64,000 bases of DNA from Amborella trichopoda (Eukaryota > Streptophyta > Magnoliopsida > Amborellales > Amborellaceae): positions 3,095,621 through 3,159,620 of the forward strand of contig NW_006494931.1 of assembly GCF_000471905.2 (NCBI RefSeq). The letters are read 5' to 3'. The notes under the pieces were generated by a model. It was not told where the DNA came from, ran no database searches, and saw nothing but the letters and a program-made list of their open reading frames with translations. The translations under genes and the position numbers were made by a program. Position 1 is the first letter of the stretch. Each line of letters starts with the position of its first letter. Positions 36,194 to 47,800 of the stretch are shown here, one piece after another.

Positions 36194-37165
36194 TGTTAAG
36201 AATTCAAATTCAAATCTTTTGTAACTATCGAATCAATCTCCAATCTCTACAATCAATAATTTCTTTATTTTCAATCCCTACAATCAAAGGCTTACAATTG
36301 ACTCCAAATCCTTACAATCCAGAGATTCCATTATTGACTTTCAATCCTTAAAATCAAATAATTGTATCCTACAGTTAAGTGATTACAATTCTTGTACTTC
36401 TATATAAACAAGCATTAAATCTCTTGAGAGTATTTCTAATCTTTATATCTCTTGGGAGGTTTTTAATTCTTGACATGGGAGTTTTTCTAATTTTCACAAG
36501 GTATCAGAGCGGATATTGTCTGAGTATCTTGTGCCTCCCCTATCATGGCCCTACAAAAGTGAGGTCTTCCCTTTTAGAGTAAGCCATTCTCTCCCTTCTC
36601 TCTCCTCGAGTCTTTTTTTTTCAATCACCCACCAATCCTACTAAACTACCCGATGGTAGGATGGCATCTGTTTTACACATTGCTACCATTGTCATTTCTA
36701 ATTATATCTTCTTACAAAATGTTTTATGTGTTCCTTCATTCAAATGCTGCAGTCTATTATCTCTTGAGAAACTTGTTTATGATCTCAACTATTCATTAGC
36801 AATTTTTGCAACACATTATATTATGCAGGATTAGTTAATGAGGAAGATGATTGGAGCGAGTAGAGAACAAGGTGGACTTTATCTGTTCCAATCTTCTAAC
36901 AATGTAATTGCTTCCTCTGCCCAACACTCACAATCCATTGACATATGGCACCAGCGTCTTGGCCACCTGTCTAATGCTCCGTTACAAACTCTTATCAAGA
37001 AACATTTTGATCTTTTTATTTAGTTGATTGCCAATGTCAGGCATGCCCTAAAGGAAAACAATAGCGACTATCTTTTCCATGTAGTTCACCTTTTCCACTA
37101 ATTCATTGTGATATATGGGGAGGTTATGGTTCCCCATCCTTTCCTGGCTTCTGTAATGTCATTTA
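36194..37165 (+). mobile_element. Ty1/copia fragment: LTR, PBS and start of pol
   Basis: A probable LTR (TGTTAAGAATTC at 36194 to ...TTTTCACA at 36498, with TATA-like CTATATAAAC near 36400) is followed by a PBS-like GGTATCAGAGC (36500-36510). Then, after a deletion, come a protease-end segment (LPDGRMASVLHIATIVISN, NVLCVPSFKCC, about 36640-36750), the pre-integrase region (MIGASREQGGLYLF, IWHQRLGHLSNAPLQTLIKK) and the first bases of integrase (DIWGGYGSPSFPGF in another frame, to about 37160). Stops and frame changes; gag is missing; no RT. Confidence 0.78.
36500..36510 (+). other. PBS-like site of the copia fragment
   Basis: GGTATCAGAGC directly after the proposed LTR end, matching the tRNA-Met primer complement. 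Confidence 0.65.
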
Positions 37166-37225
37166 TGGGGCGTAAGGCCCATAAATCTAAAAATACATAT
37201 TTTTCAACATGGTATCATAGCAGTT
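37166..37225 (+). repeat. End of a second LTR with degenerate PBS
   Basis: The copia integrase fragment stops and is followed by GTAAGGCCCATAAATCTAAA, then TTTTTCAACA and TGGTATCATAGC (37210-37221). That arrangement is an LTR 3' end plus a tRNA-Met PBS with one changed base. The downstream internal region is not recognisable. Confidence 0.5.
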
Positions 37226-38956
37226 GAATAATATCGTAGACATACATTTCTTTATATTGGTTCTTGCTAGAGCAACAGGGGGAGAGCATAGGAAGACAGA
37301 ACTGTAAGAATGTAGCGGCGAGCCCTGAAATGAAAGATGGAGAGATATAGGGAGAGAGGACGCAAGCACTGCCAGAAAAGCGGGCTTCAAAGAGGGAGGT
37401 GAGAGAGTGACGAAAGAACAACAGTGGGGAGTCGCTGAGAGAGCATAATGATCATGGTTCCCTTTTGGAATCATTTTGTTTTTTTCGTATTAAAATTTGA
37501 ATTCCCAACCCATCAGTTGATCAACATTACAATTTCGGTATTCTCTAATTCATGTTGGAATGCATTTTAAAATAATAAAAAACTTAAATGCTAAAATCGT
37601 TGATTTAACCACCTCATTCATGTATTATTTTAATTGTTTTAATCAATTTAATGATCTCTTCCCTTATCTCTCTTGGTTGGGAACCAAGTATTACAAAATG
37701 TTACTAAAGTTAATAGCAATTGTTCGACAACCCGCCCCGGTCGAATCGAAAACCGGTCGGATTACTTGGAACCCGCCACTAGCCCTGGCTGGTTTTGGGC
37801 TTTTAGGGTTGTCAATCGGCTTGACCACCCCAATTTGAAAATAAAATTCAAAAAATTTATAAACATCTAAAAAAAAAAAAGGATTTTGTTTGTAATGGTT
37901 TCATTTCATGTGTTCTATTGTTTTGAAAAATATTGGAAGTATTTTAACTATAAAAACTTGATTTTACATTTCCCTATATTTTTGGATTATTTCTAAAATA
38001 TCTTTGGGAACAAATTGATTTTTTAAAGTCTATTTTTTCACTACTTTTTTAATCTCATTTGGATGTATTTTTTTAAATTACACTTTAAATATACTTTTGA
38101 TTTCTTTGAAATTTTTTTAGATTTGTTTAGTTTTTTTTTTACCCCTTTTTTATCCCGGTCGGGACGTGCCTGGTTAGGGCCGATTCCCCATATCGGTTCT
38201 CGGTTCTCGGACGCGGCCATGAGACTCGTTCGTGCAATCGAGCACTAGTTAATAGTTTTTTATATTCTTCTTCCCAAAATTCATAAATATTTATTGCCTT
38301 ACTATATTAGAAGTGATCACAATATTCGAACCAACCAACTTCAATGAAAAATAAAAACAAAAATAAAAAACAAAAAAATTCTACTCTGCAGTTCGGACTC
38401 TTGTGTAAAAAACGAATGAGGTCCCCAAGATAAATAAATATTGTTCAACTTTGTTGGGGGAATAACTAGACGATCAAGTTTTCAAAACCTTTTTTTTGTA
38501 TTTCTTTAATCTACTGATATATATAGATCTTAAAATTACTCTAGAAACTCTTTCCATGTATCTATTTTTCTTAAGAGAAGTTAATTTTTAGGAAAATTAT
38601 AGATACCCCTTGATATATGGCTAAAATGATGATGACGAGAGATACCCCCTTGATTTAGGCATGCCACTCCCAATATTTCATAATTCACACTCCTAACCCT
38701 AAAACGTTTTGTATTTCCAATCACCCCTGGAAGTTAAAAAGTAGGCATTATTGGACCAAAATAAATCTGTTTAGGCGATATTTTCCACTTCTTTTAAGCT
38801 GGTTCAGCATATAATGTGCTAGACTGGCACAACTTGATATAGAACCGGGCCGGTGGATTTTTGGTTTCAGACCAGCACCATATTCATGTTGTACTTGTCC
38901 AGCATATCTGGTTTGACAAACTTTGTGTTAGGATGATCATATTTTTGTGCCCGACA
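37226..38956. other. Gene-free stretch with two GC-rich patches
   Basis: GC-rich patches at 37725-37835 (CCCGCCCCGGTCGAATCG) and 38150-38250 (CCCGGTCGGGACGTGCC) stand out from AT-rich DNA and share CCGGTCG words. They could be the subterminal regions of a nonautonomous transposon, but I cannot define termini. GGAAAATTATAGATACCCC at 38592 resembles the MULE-type termini at 40006 and 44352. Confidence 0.4.
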
Positions 38957-39345
38957 AAAAGTTTATATAAGTGCGAGGCTCTAAACAGCCAAATTAGAGT
39001 ACACCTCAAAACTTCCGCATGAAGAGGTTGTTTTGATGCTCAAATATCCTCAAATTGATCATCTTGACCTCAAGATTGATGGACATGAGAAAAAAAGAAT
39101 AGATTTCAAGTTTTGAAAATAGTGCATCTTATAATGTATTTTAAACCGTCAATTTTCAATATTTTCAATTTTTCAAAGATCTGCTTGATCTATAATATTT
39201 TTGAAGTTTAAATTTTATAATTAAATATTAAAATATATTTTAAGGCCATCACAAAGATTTCCAGTTTTGAAACCAAATTTCTTGACGCTATTTAAAGATG
39301 CGCTTTATTTTGATTGTTTAGAGCCTCCACTTTACACAAAGTTAA
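38957..39345. mobile_element. MITE family M, copy 4
   Basis: Left end GTGCGAGGCTCTAAACAGCC, right end TTTTGATTGTTTAGAGCCTC. Interior blocks TGATCATCTTGACCTCAAG and AAGATCTGCTTGATCTA match copies 2, 3 and 5. A further isolated end (GAGCCTCAGCTCTATACA) lies at about 39405-39422. Confidence 0.75.
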
Positions 39346-39687
39346 ACTAGTGGTATTCTAGTCCAAAAAAAAAACAGTTTTTTTCCTTGGGATACGATGT
39401 CTTGAGCCTCAGCTCTATACAAACCACACCCTTTGGTATCATGAGTTTAAAGTTTATAGTGGTGGTATTCTATTCCAAAAAAAATAAGTTTTTCACTTGG
39501 GGATACTTGGGGTAAAAACTTGGGGGGTACTTGGGGTTGGTACTTCAAAGAAAGAACTCACCCAATAGTAGGAAGAACTAGAAAGTACAAAATGGAGGGT
39601 TTTTGTAAAAAAAAATTTTTTTTTTTTTAATTATTTATAATTTCTTTTCATTTTAGTAAAGTTAATGATCGACCCTTGAAAATTTAC

Positions 39688-39835
39688 CTCGTCGACCTGT
39701 GTGTTGAAACTCGTGCCGTAACGGATTGGATCCAAAACTTGTTTCCCCGTGTACTTCAAACAGGAAGATCAAAAACGTCTTTAGCCAATCTAGCATCCCC
39801 TTCATCAAACTTTCCGGCACCCCATGGTTCACTAG
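39688..39835 (-). pseudogene. Second exon of the 2OGD, frameshifted
   Basis: After acceptor ATTGCAG (minus strand) the exon reads LVNHGVPESLMKGMLD, the family's NHG motif and following helix. After about KTF the frame changes and a second frame reads KYTGKQVLDPIRYGTSFNTQ, then VDE at a donor-like GAG/GTAAAT. Both halves match consecutive parts of the 2OGD N-terminal domain, so this is one exon with a net frameshift near 39770. It lies 0.7 kb from the first exon and joins it in phase 0. The next matching exon is about 36 kb away at 3339. Confidence 0.82.
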
Positions 39836-40537
39836 CTGCAATTTTTAATACAACAAATAAAACATGAACCATTTAAAAATCTATTCCAACTCAGACCTTG
39901 TGCACTTTTAATACGTATTTTGAAATTACATAAAAAGTTAAAAAAAAAATACTATATCGTTCCTGTTTTATTGGTATTTTGATTTACTTTTTTACAATTT
40001 TTTTAGGGAAAATTCATATAGAACCCTAATTTTTCATATTATTTCATGATAGACCCTCTTTCCGTTTTTCTTTCAAGCGCTATAAAAAAACCCCTAAAGA
40101 TTTTAACCCACCCCCTCATCTCTTATCTTCCTCTTTGATTGACTTTTGACCATAAGAATTAGTTCTAATAAAAAAATTATACCATTTCAACCTAAAAACT
40201 TTTTTACTTAAAAACTTTTTTACTTTTTTTTCCTTTTCCACCCATTAAAAAAGTTTTTGAGTTGAAATGGTGGTATAAAAATATTTTTTGGGGTTAATTT
40301 TTATGATCAAAAGTCAATAAAAGATGGGGATAAGAGATGAGGGGGTATGGTAAAATCTTTAAAGATTTTTTTATGCCGATTGAATGAACAAAGGAACGAG
40401 GGTCCACTATGACATAATATGAAGAATTAGGGTTCTATACGAAATTTTTCCACTTTTTTAAATAGAAAGTAAATTACAGCACTCAGTGACTCTCTCTCAC
40501 TGACATGCACGGTCTCCCCCCTTCCTCTCAAACTCAC
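39836..40537 (-). other. 2OGD first intron, containing a MITE
   Basis: Donor GTGAGT (minus strand from 40537) to acceptor TTGCAG (39836). More than half of it is the MULE-type MITE at 40006-40451. Confidence 0.75.
40006..40451. mobile_element. MULE-type MITE in the 2OGD first intron
   Basis: Left end GGGAAAATTCATATAGAACC, right end (reverse complement) GGAAAAATTTCGTATAGAACC. The two halves pair over most of the 446 bp, for example CCCCTCATCTCTTATC and TTGACTTTTGA on both arms. Flanks ATTTTTTTA (39997-40005) and ACTTTTTTA (40452-40460) match at 8 of 9 positions. Same terminus type as the element at 44352. Confidence 0.82.
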
Positions 40538-40831
40538 CCTAAAGAAACCCCATATAGCGCACGCCTAAGCAAGGTTGTGAATAGCCTTCGACCTCACCGT
40601 GGCTTCTTTGGCATGCAGGAATGAGAAATCGATGGTCGGAAGTTGCTCTTCCACTGATGAAGAAGAAACGTTAGAAGCGGTTAGGTCCAGTGGAAATGCA
40701 TGAGTTGGGGGTATCGATGTAAGCAGGCCGAACTTTGCTAGTTCTTTTAGTCCTTTTGCCCCATCAAATCCACTACCAGAGGTTGGCATGGCAGGTACAG
40801 GAGCTCCTTCAATGGCCTTCCCAGAAACCAT
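40538..40831 (-). pseudogene. First exon of the 2OGD, with in-frame stop
   Basis: N-terminal exon of the dioxygenase. The start is chosen at 40831 (MVSGKAIEGAPVPAMPTSG) because upstream residues are CT-repeat translation. It contains AKGLKELAKFGLLTSIPPTH and LPTIDFSFLHAKEATVRSKA, the family's N-terminal DIOX_N signature. IHNLA is followed by TAG (40567-40565) and then, in the same frame, ACAIWGFFR at a strong GTGAGT donor. WGFF ahead of a splice donor is the typical exon 1 end in this family, so the TAG replaces a normal codon. Either a pseudogene mutation or a sequencing error. Confidence 0.82.
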
Positions 40832-41029
40832 ATCTCTCTCTCTCACTTTCTCTCTGCGGCCCTTCCCTGTGAATGTGTGCACTACATGGCAGTGAACATG
40901 GCCTTAAATGTACTCTTAACATGTACGGTCTAAACCTTGGACCACAGGCTTTAAATTCATGCCAAGCTAGTCCTTCCCCTGCTAAAATGAATCCTTGACA
41001 ATTTTGATGGACGCCTATGATATATCCAA
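40832..41029. other. Region upstream of the 2OGD start
   Basis: On the minus strand this would be the promoter and 5' UTR. It includes a short GAGA-rich segment next to the start. No TATA box or known element could be identified. Confidence 0.35.
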
Positions 41030-41412
41030 CGGTGCAGTTTGTATAGAGCTGAGGCTCTAAACAATCAAACTAATGCCCATTGAGAAATGTGGTTTCAATA
41101 CTAGAAATCTTTGTAAAAGTCTCAAACTATATTTTTATTTTTAATTATAAAATTTAAAGTTTAAAAAATAGTGTAGATCGAGCATATCTATGAAAACTTA
41201 AAAATCTTGAAAATTGATGGTCCAAAGATGCTTTACAAGATGCACTATTTTCAAAACTTAAAATCCATGTTTTTCTCATGTCCATACATCTTGATGTCGA
41301 GATGATCAGTTTAGGAATATTTGAGCATCAAAGTGACTTCTTTTAGTAAAATTTTTTAGATGGTCTCAAATTTGATTGTTTAGAGCCTCGGCTCTATATA
41401 AACTTTTTCTAT
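41030..41412. mobile_element. MITE family M, copy 5
   Basis: The best-preserved termini of the family: left GAGGCTCTAAACAATCAAA, right TTTGATTGTTTAGAGCCTC, exact inverted copies. Interior block ATCTTGATGTCGAGATGATC matches copy 1. Confidence 0.8.
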
Positions 41413-42802
41413 ATTTTAAAAAAAAAAAACATTTATAAAAAAGTGAGACCCTAAATAATCAAATTATGGCGCATCACAAATATTCACTCGAAGAAGAGGT
41501 GTGTATGTAGGTAGCACAAGGGGAATGTAAATAAAAGATTTCTAGCTACTCCATTGGCAGGCCTACCTACAAGTGCCACTTAAAATGAGAAAATAATCCA
41601 AACAAACCTATTAAAACCTTAGGATCCGTACTTGTTTACTTAAAATATGCTTCTTTTATTTATAAAATCGTAAAAATACAATGCATAGCAGCATCAAGAA
41701 AAATGTGAAAGCATTTACTGAAATTTCTTGTATTATATTACTTCTAAAGGAATTTGCATGCCCCACACCGGATCACCTAGCTCCAAAGCTCACTGTTCTA
41801 GATCCCTCATATATCTCTTTTAGATGGGAAACTTCAATGGTACTCGAAGGGGAAAATGAGAGAGCACAAGTAAGAGTTGTATGTCATGTAGACACACTGC
41901 ACCATTACACCATAAGATGAAAACTAGGGTTTTTCTTGTTCGGGTTGCCACATTTGGGGCTTTTACTTGAAGCGTTGTACCCCCTCTGGGCATGAGAGAG
42001 AAAAGAAAGGGTACATGAGGGAGAAAAGACAAACATGGAGAGTGGGGCGTGTGGGGTAGAGAGAGGCCACACATTTGTGTATCAGGGTTCATCTATAAGG
42101 TGTACTTATAATGGTGTGTGGGAATTCAGGTTTGGGAATGCCATGAACAGGGGAGGGAAGCCTCTATTTGCCGAATTCCGCCAGTGAAGGCTATGTAGTG
42201 GGTCACCCAGAAATGGGAACCAGGGATGGGTCGGCGCAGGAAGAAGGGGGCAGGATGGGGGAATCAAAACCCAGTCACCAATGCTAGTGCTCACAGTTTA
42301 TGATCTATCTTCTTACACCAACCAAACCTAACCTATGACCCACAATCTATTGTACGGGTTCATGCTTGGCCAATCCAAGTTGGCTAATAAATGGAGATAA
42401 TGTGGGCTTATTTTGGACATGTATATGGTAAAGACATGGCTATCATATGAACATGTTTTACAGGTTTCTCCTTAACGACAAGTCATATCTCATATGGACA
42501 CGTGAACACTATCATAATGATGTAAGAGCTTCTTTTCAGTGCATACACACGTCATACCCAACGTTGCTTCCCAAATACATGGCTCTCATATGTCAATGTT
42601 GTACAGTGGTAAAGAAAAATCAAAATATAAGTATTCGAAAGTAAAATGAGATGTTGGTTTTCTTTTTAATGAGCAAAGATCAAGGAAGGAAATGCGAAAC
42701 TATAAGTTTAAAGGTAAATAATGCACGGATTTATTTAAAAACTGATTTTTTTTTTTTCTAAAACTTCCTTTGAACAAGCAAAAGTGGGAAGAGAAATTCA
42801 AA
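41413..42802. other. Gene-free stretch
   Basis: No recognised protein similarity on either strand; the 60-90 codon ORFs here show no known motif. GC rises at 41940-42290 without a coding signature. Confidence 0.4.
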
Positions 42803-42940
42803 AGAAATTCTAGGTAGATCAAAATCTTTTAGTAAATTGTGAGCCCATTACACGCATGCAGAAACCCTGCCAGAAATTCTAGGTAGATCAAAATCTTTTA
42901 GTAAATTGTGAGCCCATTACACGCATGCAGAAACCCTGCC
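42803..42940 (+). repeat. Perfect 69-bp tandem duplication
   Basis: The unit starting AGAAATTCTAGGTAGATC and ending AGAAACCCTGCC occurs twice, head to tail, with no differences (42803-42871 and 42872-42940). Confidence 0.92.
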
Positions 42941-43220
42941 AGGCTCGCATAGCACGATCCTAGCAGAGTCTTGCATGAGCCACCCATGATCACGGTGTGT
43001 TTTCAATCACCCACTATCCTTTTTTTCTTGAAGCTCCCTATTTTACTATGGAATTACAAACAATAACCCGAGAAATTTAGCGTTATTTTTTTTGTCAGTT
43101 TATGTGAATTTTAGTTTGATGGGCCCTACGGTGGGTATCAAACTGTTTATATGTGAAGTTGTGGCAAAAAAACACACTCTGCCTGATTTCATGTTTAACT
43201 CGATCGATCAGAGGTAAAAA

Positions 43221-43452
43221 AATAAGGTTCCATCTAATTATGGATCACAAACGGGGTCTTCACAGCCTTCGTCATTTGTGGCCATTAACTGCTCCAGCTA
43301 AAATCCACCTTAAACCAAAAGGAAAAGGAAAAGGCAAAAGAATAAGGTTCCATCTAATTATGGATCACAAATGGGGTCCTCACAGCCTTCCTCATTTGTG
43401 GCATTGACTGCTCCAGCTAAAATCCACCTTAAACCAAAAGGAAAAGGAAACA
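43221..43452 (+). repeat. About 120-bp tandem duplication
   Basis: Units start AATAAGGTTCCATCTAATTA at 43221 and 43341 and end in a GGAAAAGGAAA run. They differ at several positions, so the event is older than the neighbouring 69-bp one. The open frame across it is incidental. Confidence 0.88.
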
Positions 43453-43845
43453 GTTTATATAATGTTGCAACCTTAAAATGTAGAACTACGGATGCATATA
43501 AAAAATCCATCGAAAAAATGTTATTTTAATGTTGACAAACCCTCTAATAGACCATCTGGACATCGAGATGTATGATTATCAAAGAACAAAGGATTTTGAG
43601 TCGTAGAAATAGTGCATCTTACAACACATTTTCTAGACCATTCATTTTTTAAATTTTCATATGGTTATAGATCTACTTGATTTTAACCATTTTTGGAATT
43701 TCAAATTTTATAATTAGATATGAAAATAGATTTTGGGATAATCCTAAGCATAGTTTACATCAAAATTATATGTTATGATCAAATTTGAAGATGCACCTTA
43801 ATTGGATTGTTTATGGTTGCAAACTTATCAAAACGACACCCAAAA
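43453..43845. mobile_element. MITE family M, diverged copy 6
   Basis: Interior blocks GACATCGAGATGTATGA, TAGTGCATCTTACAACACAT and TTATAGATCTACTTGATTTTA match the family. The right end has TTGGATTGTTTATGG. Termini are decayed. Confidence 0.55.
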
Positions 43846-44351
43846 GACAAATATCTTGGAAAAGCTTTGGTAAAATAGATAGGATTTTGGAAAAAGTCTT
43901 TGAAAAGGATAGCAACGAATAAACTAAATAAATTATACATAAAAATGTGCGAAAAGAAAGAATATAGAGTGTGGGCCTACTTGTAAGTTGGTCCCATCGG
44001 CTTGGTACCGAAGTTGGGGGCTTAAGCCAGAGTAGCCGGTACAAGACGACCGTTCTACTTGCCCTTCGGAGTTGTTGAGCCAAAGATGCTCATTAAGACT
44101 TCACGGTGAGAGGGGAGCACGAAAGTCTAGGATTTAGGTGTGGTAGTCCACGGTCAGAATTTTAGAGTTTTGGGGGCTTTGTGTTAGGCTAGAGGGCTGG
44201 AGGCTTACAAGAATTGCATGAACCTCTGAGGAGTCTAAGGCTAGGCTTATGTTGAATAGGATTTTAGGGTTCAAGGATCCTATTTGGGGAAGCTCGGTGT
44301 AAGTAGACCAAGTTCCCCTCGAAATTGAAGTTAAGATGGCATTTTTTTATA

Positions 44352-44872
44352 GGGAAAATTATAAAAAACCCCAAGAATACATTTTCTATACAATTTACCT
44401 CTAACCTAATTTTTTATCGCACTTTTTTCCCCTAGACAAACTTTTTATGCAAATACCCGCAAGGGAAAAAGTTCATTCTCTTTAGATGGAAATGTCGTTC
44501 CTGTACACAAAAATCATTTTGGCTAGATTTGACGTTGACTTTTGACCCCAAGAACACATTGTCAGAGCGCACCATCACATTGCCAGATCATCTACTGCTG
44601 GACAGCCCTTTGCAACTATCGGACCTCACTTTACACCGTGTTGGAGCCTTACTGCCTAACCGCACTTTACACAGTGCCGGAGCCCTACTGCCAAACCGCA
44701 CTGTACACAGTGCCAAAGGTAAAAGTAATGAGACTGTAGTTTAGGTATTTTTTTATTATTTTTTTGGTTGGGGGCATTTGCATAGAAAGTATCTTTTATG
44801 AAAAAAAAAGTGAGAGAAAACATTAGGTTGGGGGTATGATTATAGTTTTGGGGGTTCTTTCGTAATTTTTCC
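44352..44872. mobile_element. MULE-type MITE with perfect 9-bp target duplication
   Basis: TTTTTTATA flanks both sides exactly (44343-44351 and 44873-44881). Termini GGGAAAATTATAAAAAACCC and (reverse complement) GGAAAAATTACGAAAGAACC; about 100 bp of inverted repeat including AACCTAAT and TATGCAAAT blocks. The centre (44629-44717) holds 2.5 tandem units of about 36 bp around TTACACAGTGCCGGAGCC, giving a chance ORF. Confidence 0.85.
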
Positions 44873-44881
44873 TTTTTTATA

Positions 44882-47800
44882 GGCTAAGGTCCCATGCACC
44901 TAATATTTTGTGCTTCATTAAAAGAGGGGGATTTTGGAGTGTAATGAAGGGGATTTTTTAGGGGGTTATTTGCTACTAGGACACATTACATAATTCCAAT
45001 TTTTACTTTAATTGTAATGAGAAACTAAGGTTTTAAGGCTACTCAAAGGTGATTAAGCCTAAACTAGGAGTTTGGTTAATTATGGGCCCCAATGGGGTGT
45101 ATACAGTATGGGGCTATGGTGCACTAAGGTGTACGATACTTGTATGATTCCTAGTGCAGTTTAGGTTAAAATTGTGTTTAGATGAGGTAAAACCTAGGAT
45201 TTTGTATGGAACGGGTCTAGGAATGGTCTGGATCAGGGCTCTATGGTCTTGGGGTCATAGGTATCATAGAAATCCCTTAGCTAGAGTAGGGTGCCTACAA
45301 CATGAAAGCATGTAAGACAAGGTTTTCACCAATGGGTGGTTGCTTAGCTTTGGGAGCATCCCTTCTCCTGTAAGGTCGACTGGGATTGATGAACCAGATA
45401 TACTGGTTATCGGATGACGAGGTGATCGAGACCGCTAGTCTTGTCAAGGAACATGATCTAGAGTCTGAATACTTAAAACCTTGGCTTGAAAGAGTTTACA
45501 TGAAAGCCTATGTGACACCGGGTTTCACTGATGAGTCGTTGGTTACCTGGGACCAATCCTTCCTATGGTGTTAAGTTGAGGAGTTGGGTGCCACTTATGG
45601 GTATTATGTTGGCTAGAAGTCTGAATGGATGCTCTAGATCTAGGGGGGTCCTGATTTATTTAAGCAAGGACCACCTATCTCCTTGATGACACAAAAGCAT
45701 CCACATTTTGAGTGTCATCCAATACCTGGGCTTTGGCCCTCACACGAAAATACGACAATCAAGTTGGCGCATGACTCCAAGACCTTGGAAAATCCATCCA
45801 GGCCCTAGGTGCTACCTGATTAATATGCTTCTGAGGGTGCATTAAGGGTGGGGAAGTCATCGATGTGGAGACTAAGCTGCCCAACTCTGGACTGGTACAT
45901 GCTAGGGTTGAACTGATTATAATGTCGCACATATGTCGAAGGATGCTAACGTACTTTACGCTAGTTTCCTAGTTTTAACTCGTGGGCCTAGAGGTGACAA
46001 AGCACTCAACTCACTACCAGGCTCAACTAGGAGTGCGGCTTAGCTGAGATACATTTCCCTATGTCATTCAAGTATACATTTCATAACGATGCCCGTAAAA
46101 ATTGGCCCTAGGTATAAAGCGAAAGACGAGGGTACCTAAATACAAAAATATGAAATGTGTCTAGGTTCTAGATGAATTGTGTGAATTTAGACCGAGCCAA
46201 TCATATGGCAGTCTTGTGGTCCCATTCACAATTGGTCTGCTAGATGAAGAAATATCACAAGGGTGCCCCTTTTAAAGGTACACACTCCTAACTATACAGC
46301 CTCAAACCGCGAGGTGCCCATCTCAACTTTAACGTCTGCTTTAGGGGTTTTCGAAAACTTTGAAATGGTTTTTTCTGGTATTTATGTATAAAGGAGTATG
46401 GAAAAGAGAGCCCTCTGAATTTGAGTGAAATAAGTATAGCAAGACATAATAAGAACAAAGCAAGCAATGTAGGATATAATATTAATCTGAGTCCCTAACA
46501 CAATGGATGTGGGCTCAGTTAAATTAAAATAACATGATATAGATTTGTAGCGATGTGGCCTCTGTTAAATTAAGGTCTGCAGGGAATCAACCTTATGGAT
46601 GAGTTGTTTGTAGATCGCTAGCATGCCGACTAAGAATTAACCAGAACACATGTTTTGAACAAGAATAGAAATCACAGCAAAAAGAGATAAAAGGGAAGCA
46701 TGAATCTAATAGAACTTTAAGAGATAGATACATGGACCTTACTGAAGTCAAGCCCACTGGCTCAGCAGCCACAGTTGGAGTATGGATCAGCCCAACAGTG
46801 TCGTGTTGTGAAGCTCTTTACTTGAAGTTTACTTGCTGGATCAATTTAGGCAATGAAACCAAGACTCCACGAAGTAGGTATCTATGACTTAGGGTTATAG
46901 TATCGTCCGACTGGGGAATCTCATGGGTGATAGTCATATGAATTTGAAATGATCGTTCTTAGTCTTGCAGTCTCTAGGATTATAGGTTCAGAGAATTGGT
47001 GTTAAGATTTGGAAGCTTAGGTTTAGGGGATGGGTCATGGAGTTGATTTTGGAAGCAGTCCCATATTCTCCATTTATGGGACTCATTGAGTCTATTTTTG
47101 TTCTCCAAAATATGATTTCCTTAGTTTTTATGGGAAATTGGATTTAATAGAGGTCAACCTAGGGCTAGGGTTTGATTAAGATAGTTTTGGTAGATATTTA
47201 ATGTATGATTAGAGTTTAACTAGGTGTGTTAGAGCTAAAGTAGGTTTTAGGTTGAACTAGCCTAGGTTATATGGTTTCAGCTGAAATGGGTATTGTTGGT
47301 CTAGGCAGTGTGGGGCATGATGGTCTAGGTTATGCTATGGTTAACCTTGATTAGATGGTCCAAACTGGTGTTTTCCTATGCTATGGGAAATTAATGTTTG
47401 ATTCTTATGGGGTGACATTAATCTTAGGTCCTAAGGTTTCAAGCTCAGGGACTAAGAAATCAGTAAGCTCAGAGTGGGTGTCTACAACGAGTCATATAAC
47501 TCCAAAAGTGCATCATTAGTCACAAAAAGTATAGACCATCCACACCAGTCCAATCTTATCAACTTTGCTCAATTTCCGGCATCAAGCCCTAGATAAGCAT
47601 CACATGGCCGCTCTCACTAAAATCAACATTTTAACAAGAAATTAAAATGTATGTAGTCGTACAAGCATAAAGCCTTTAAATGACCACAAAATCCCTAGAG
47701 ATCTCATCAACAACTTCAGTCCTCATTTATCAATTACCAAAGTCACTTTGGAGAAAGTTTTGAGATCACACTTTCGAAAATTAGTCTATACTCTCCATCA

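Noticed and set aside
39676..39867. 63-codon plus-strand ORF
   Set aside because: Antisense to the frameshifted 2OGD exon; the minus strand carries the conserved protein similarity.
45386..45574. 62-codon ORF (MMNQIYWLSDDEVIETASLV...) with protein-like composition
   Set aside because: No recognised family, short, no splice or promoter context; lies in probably retroelement-derived DNA.
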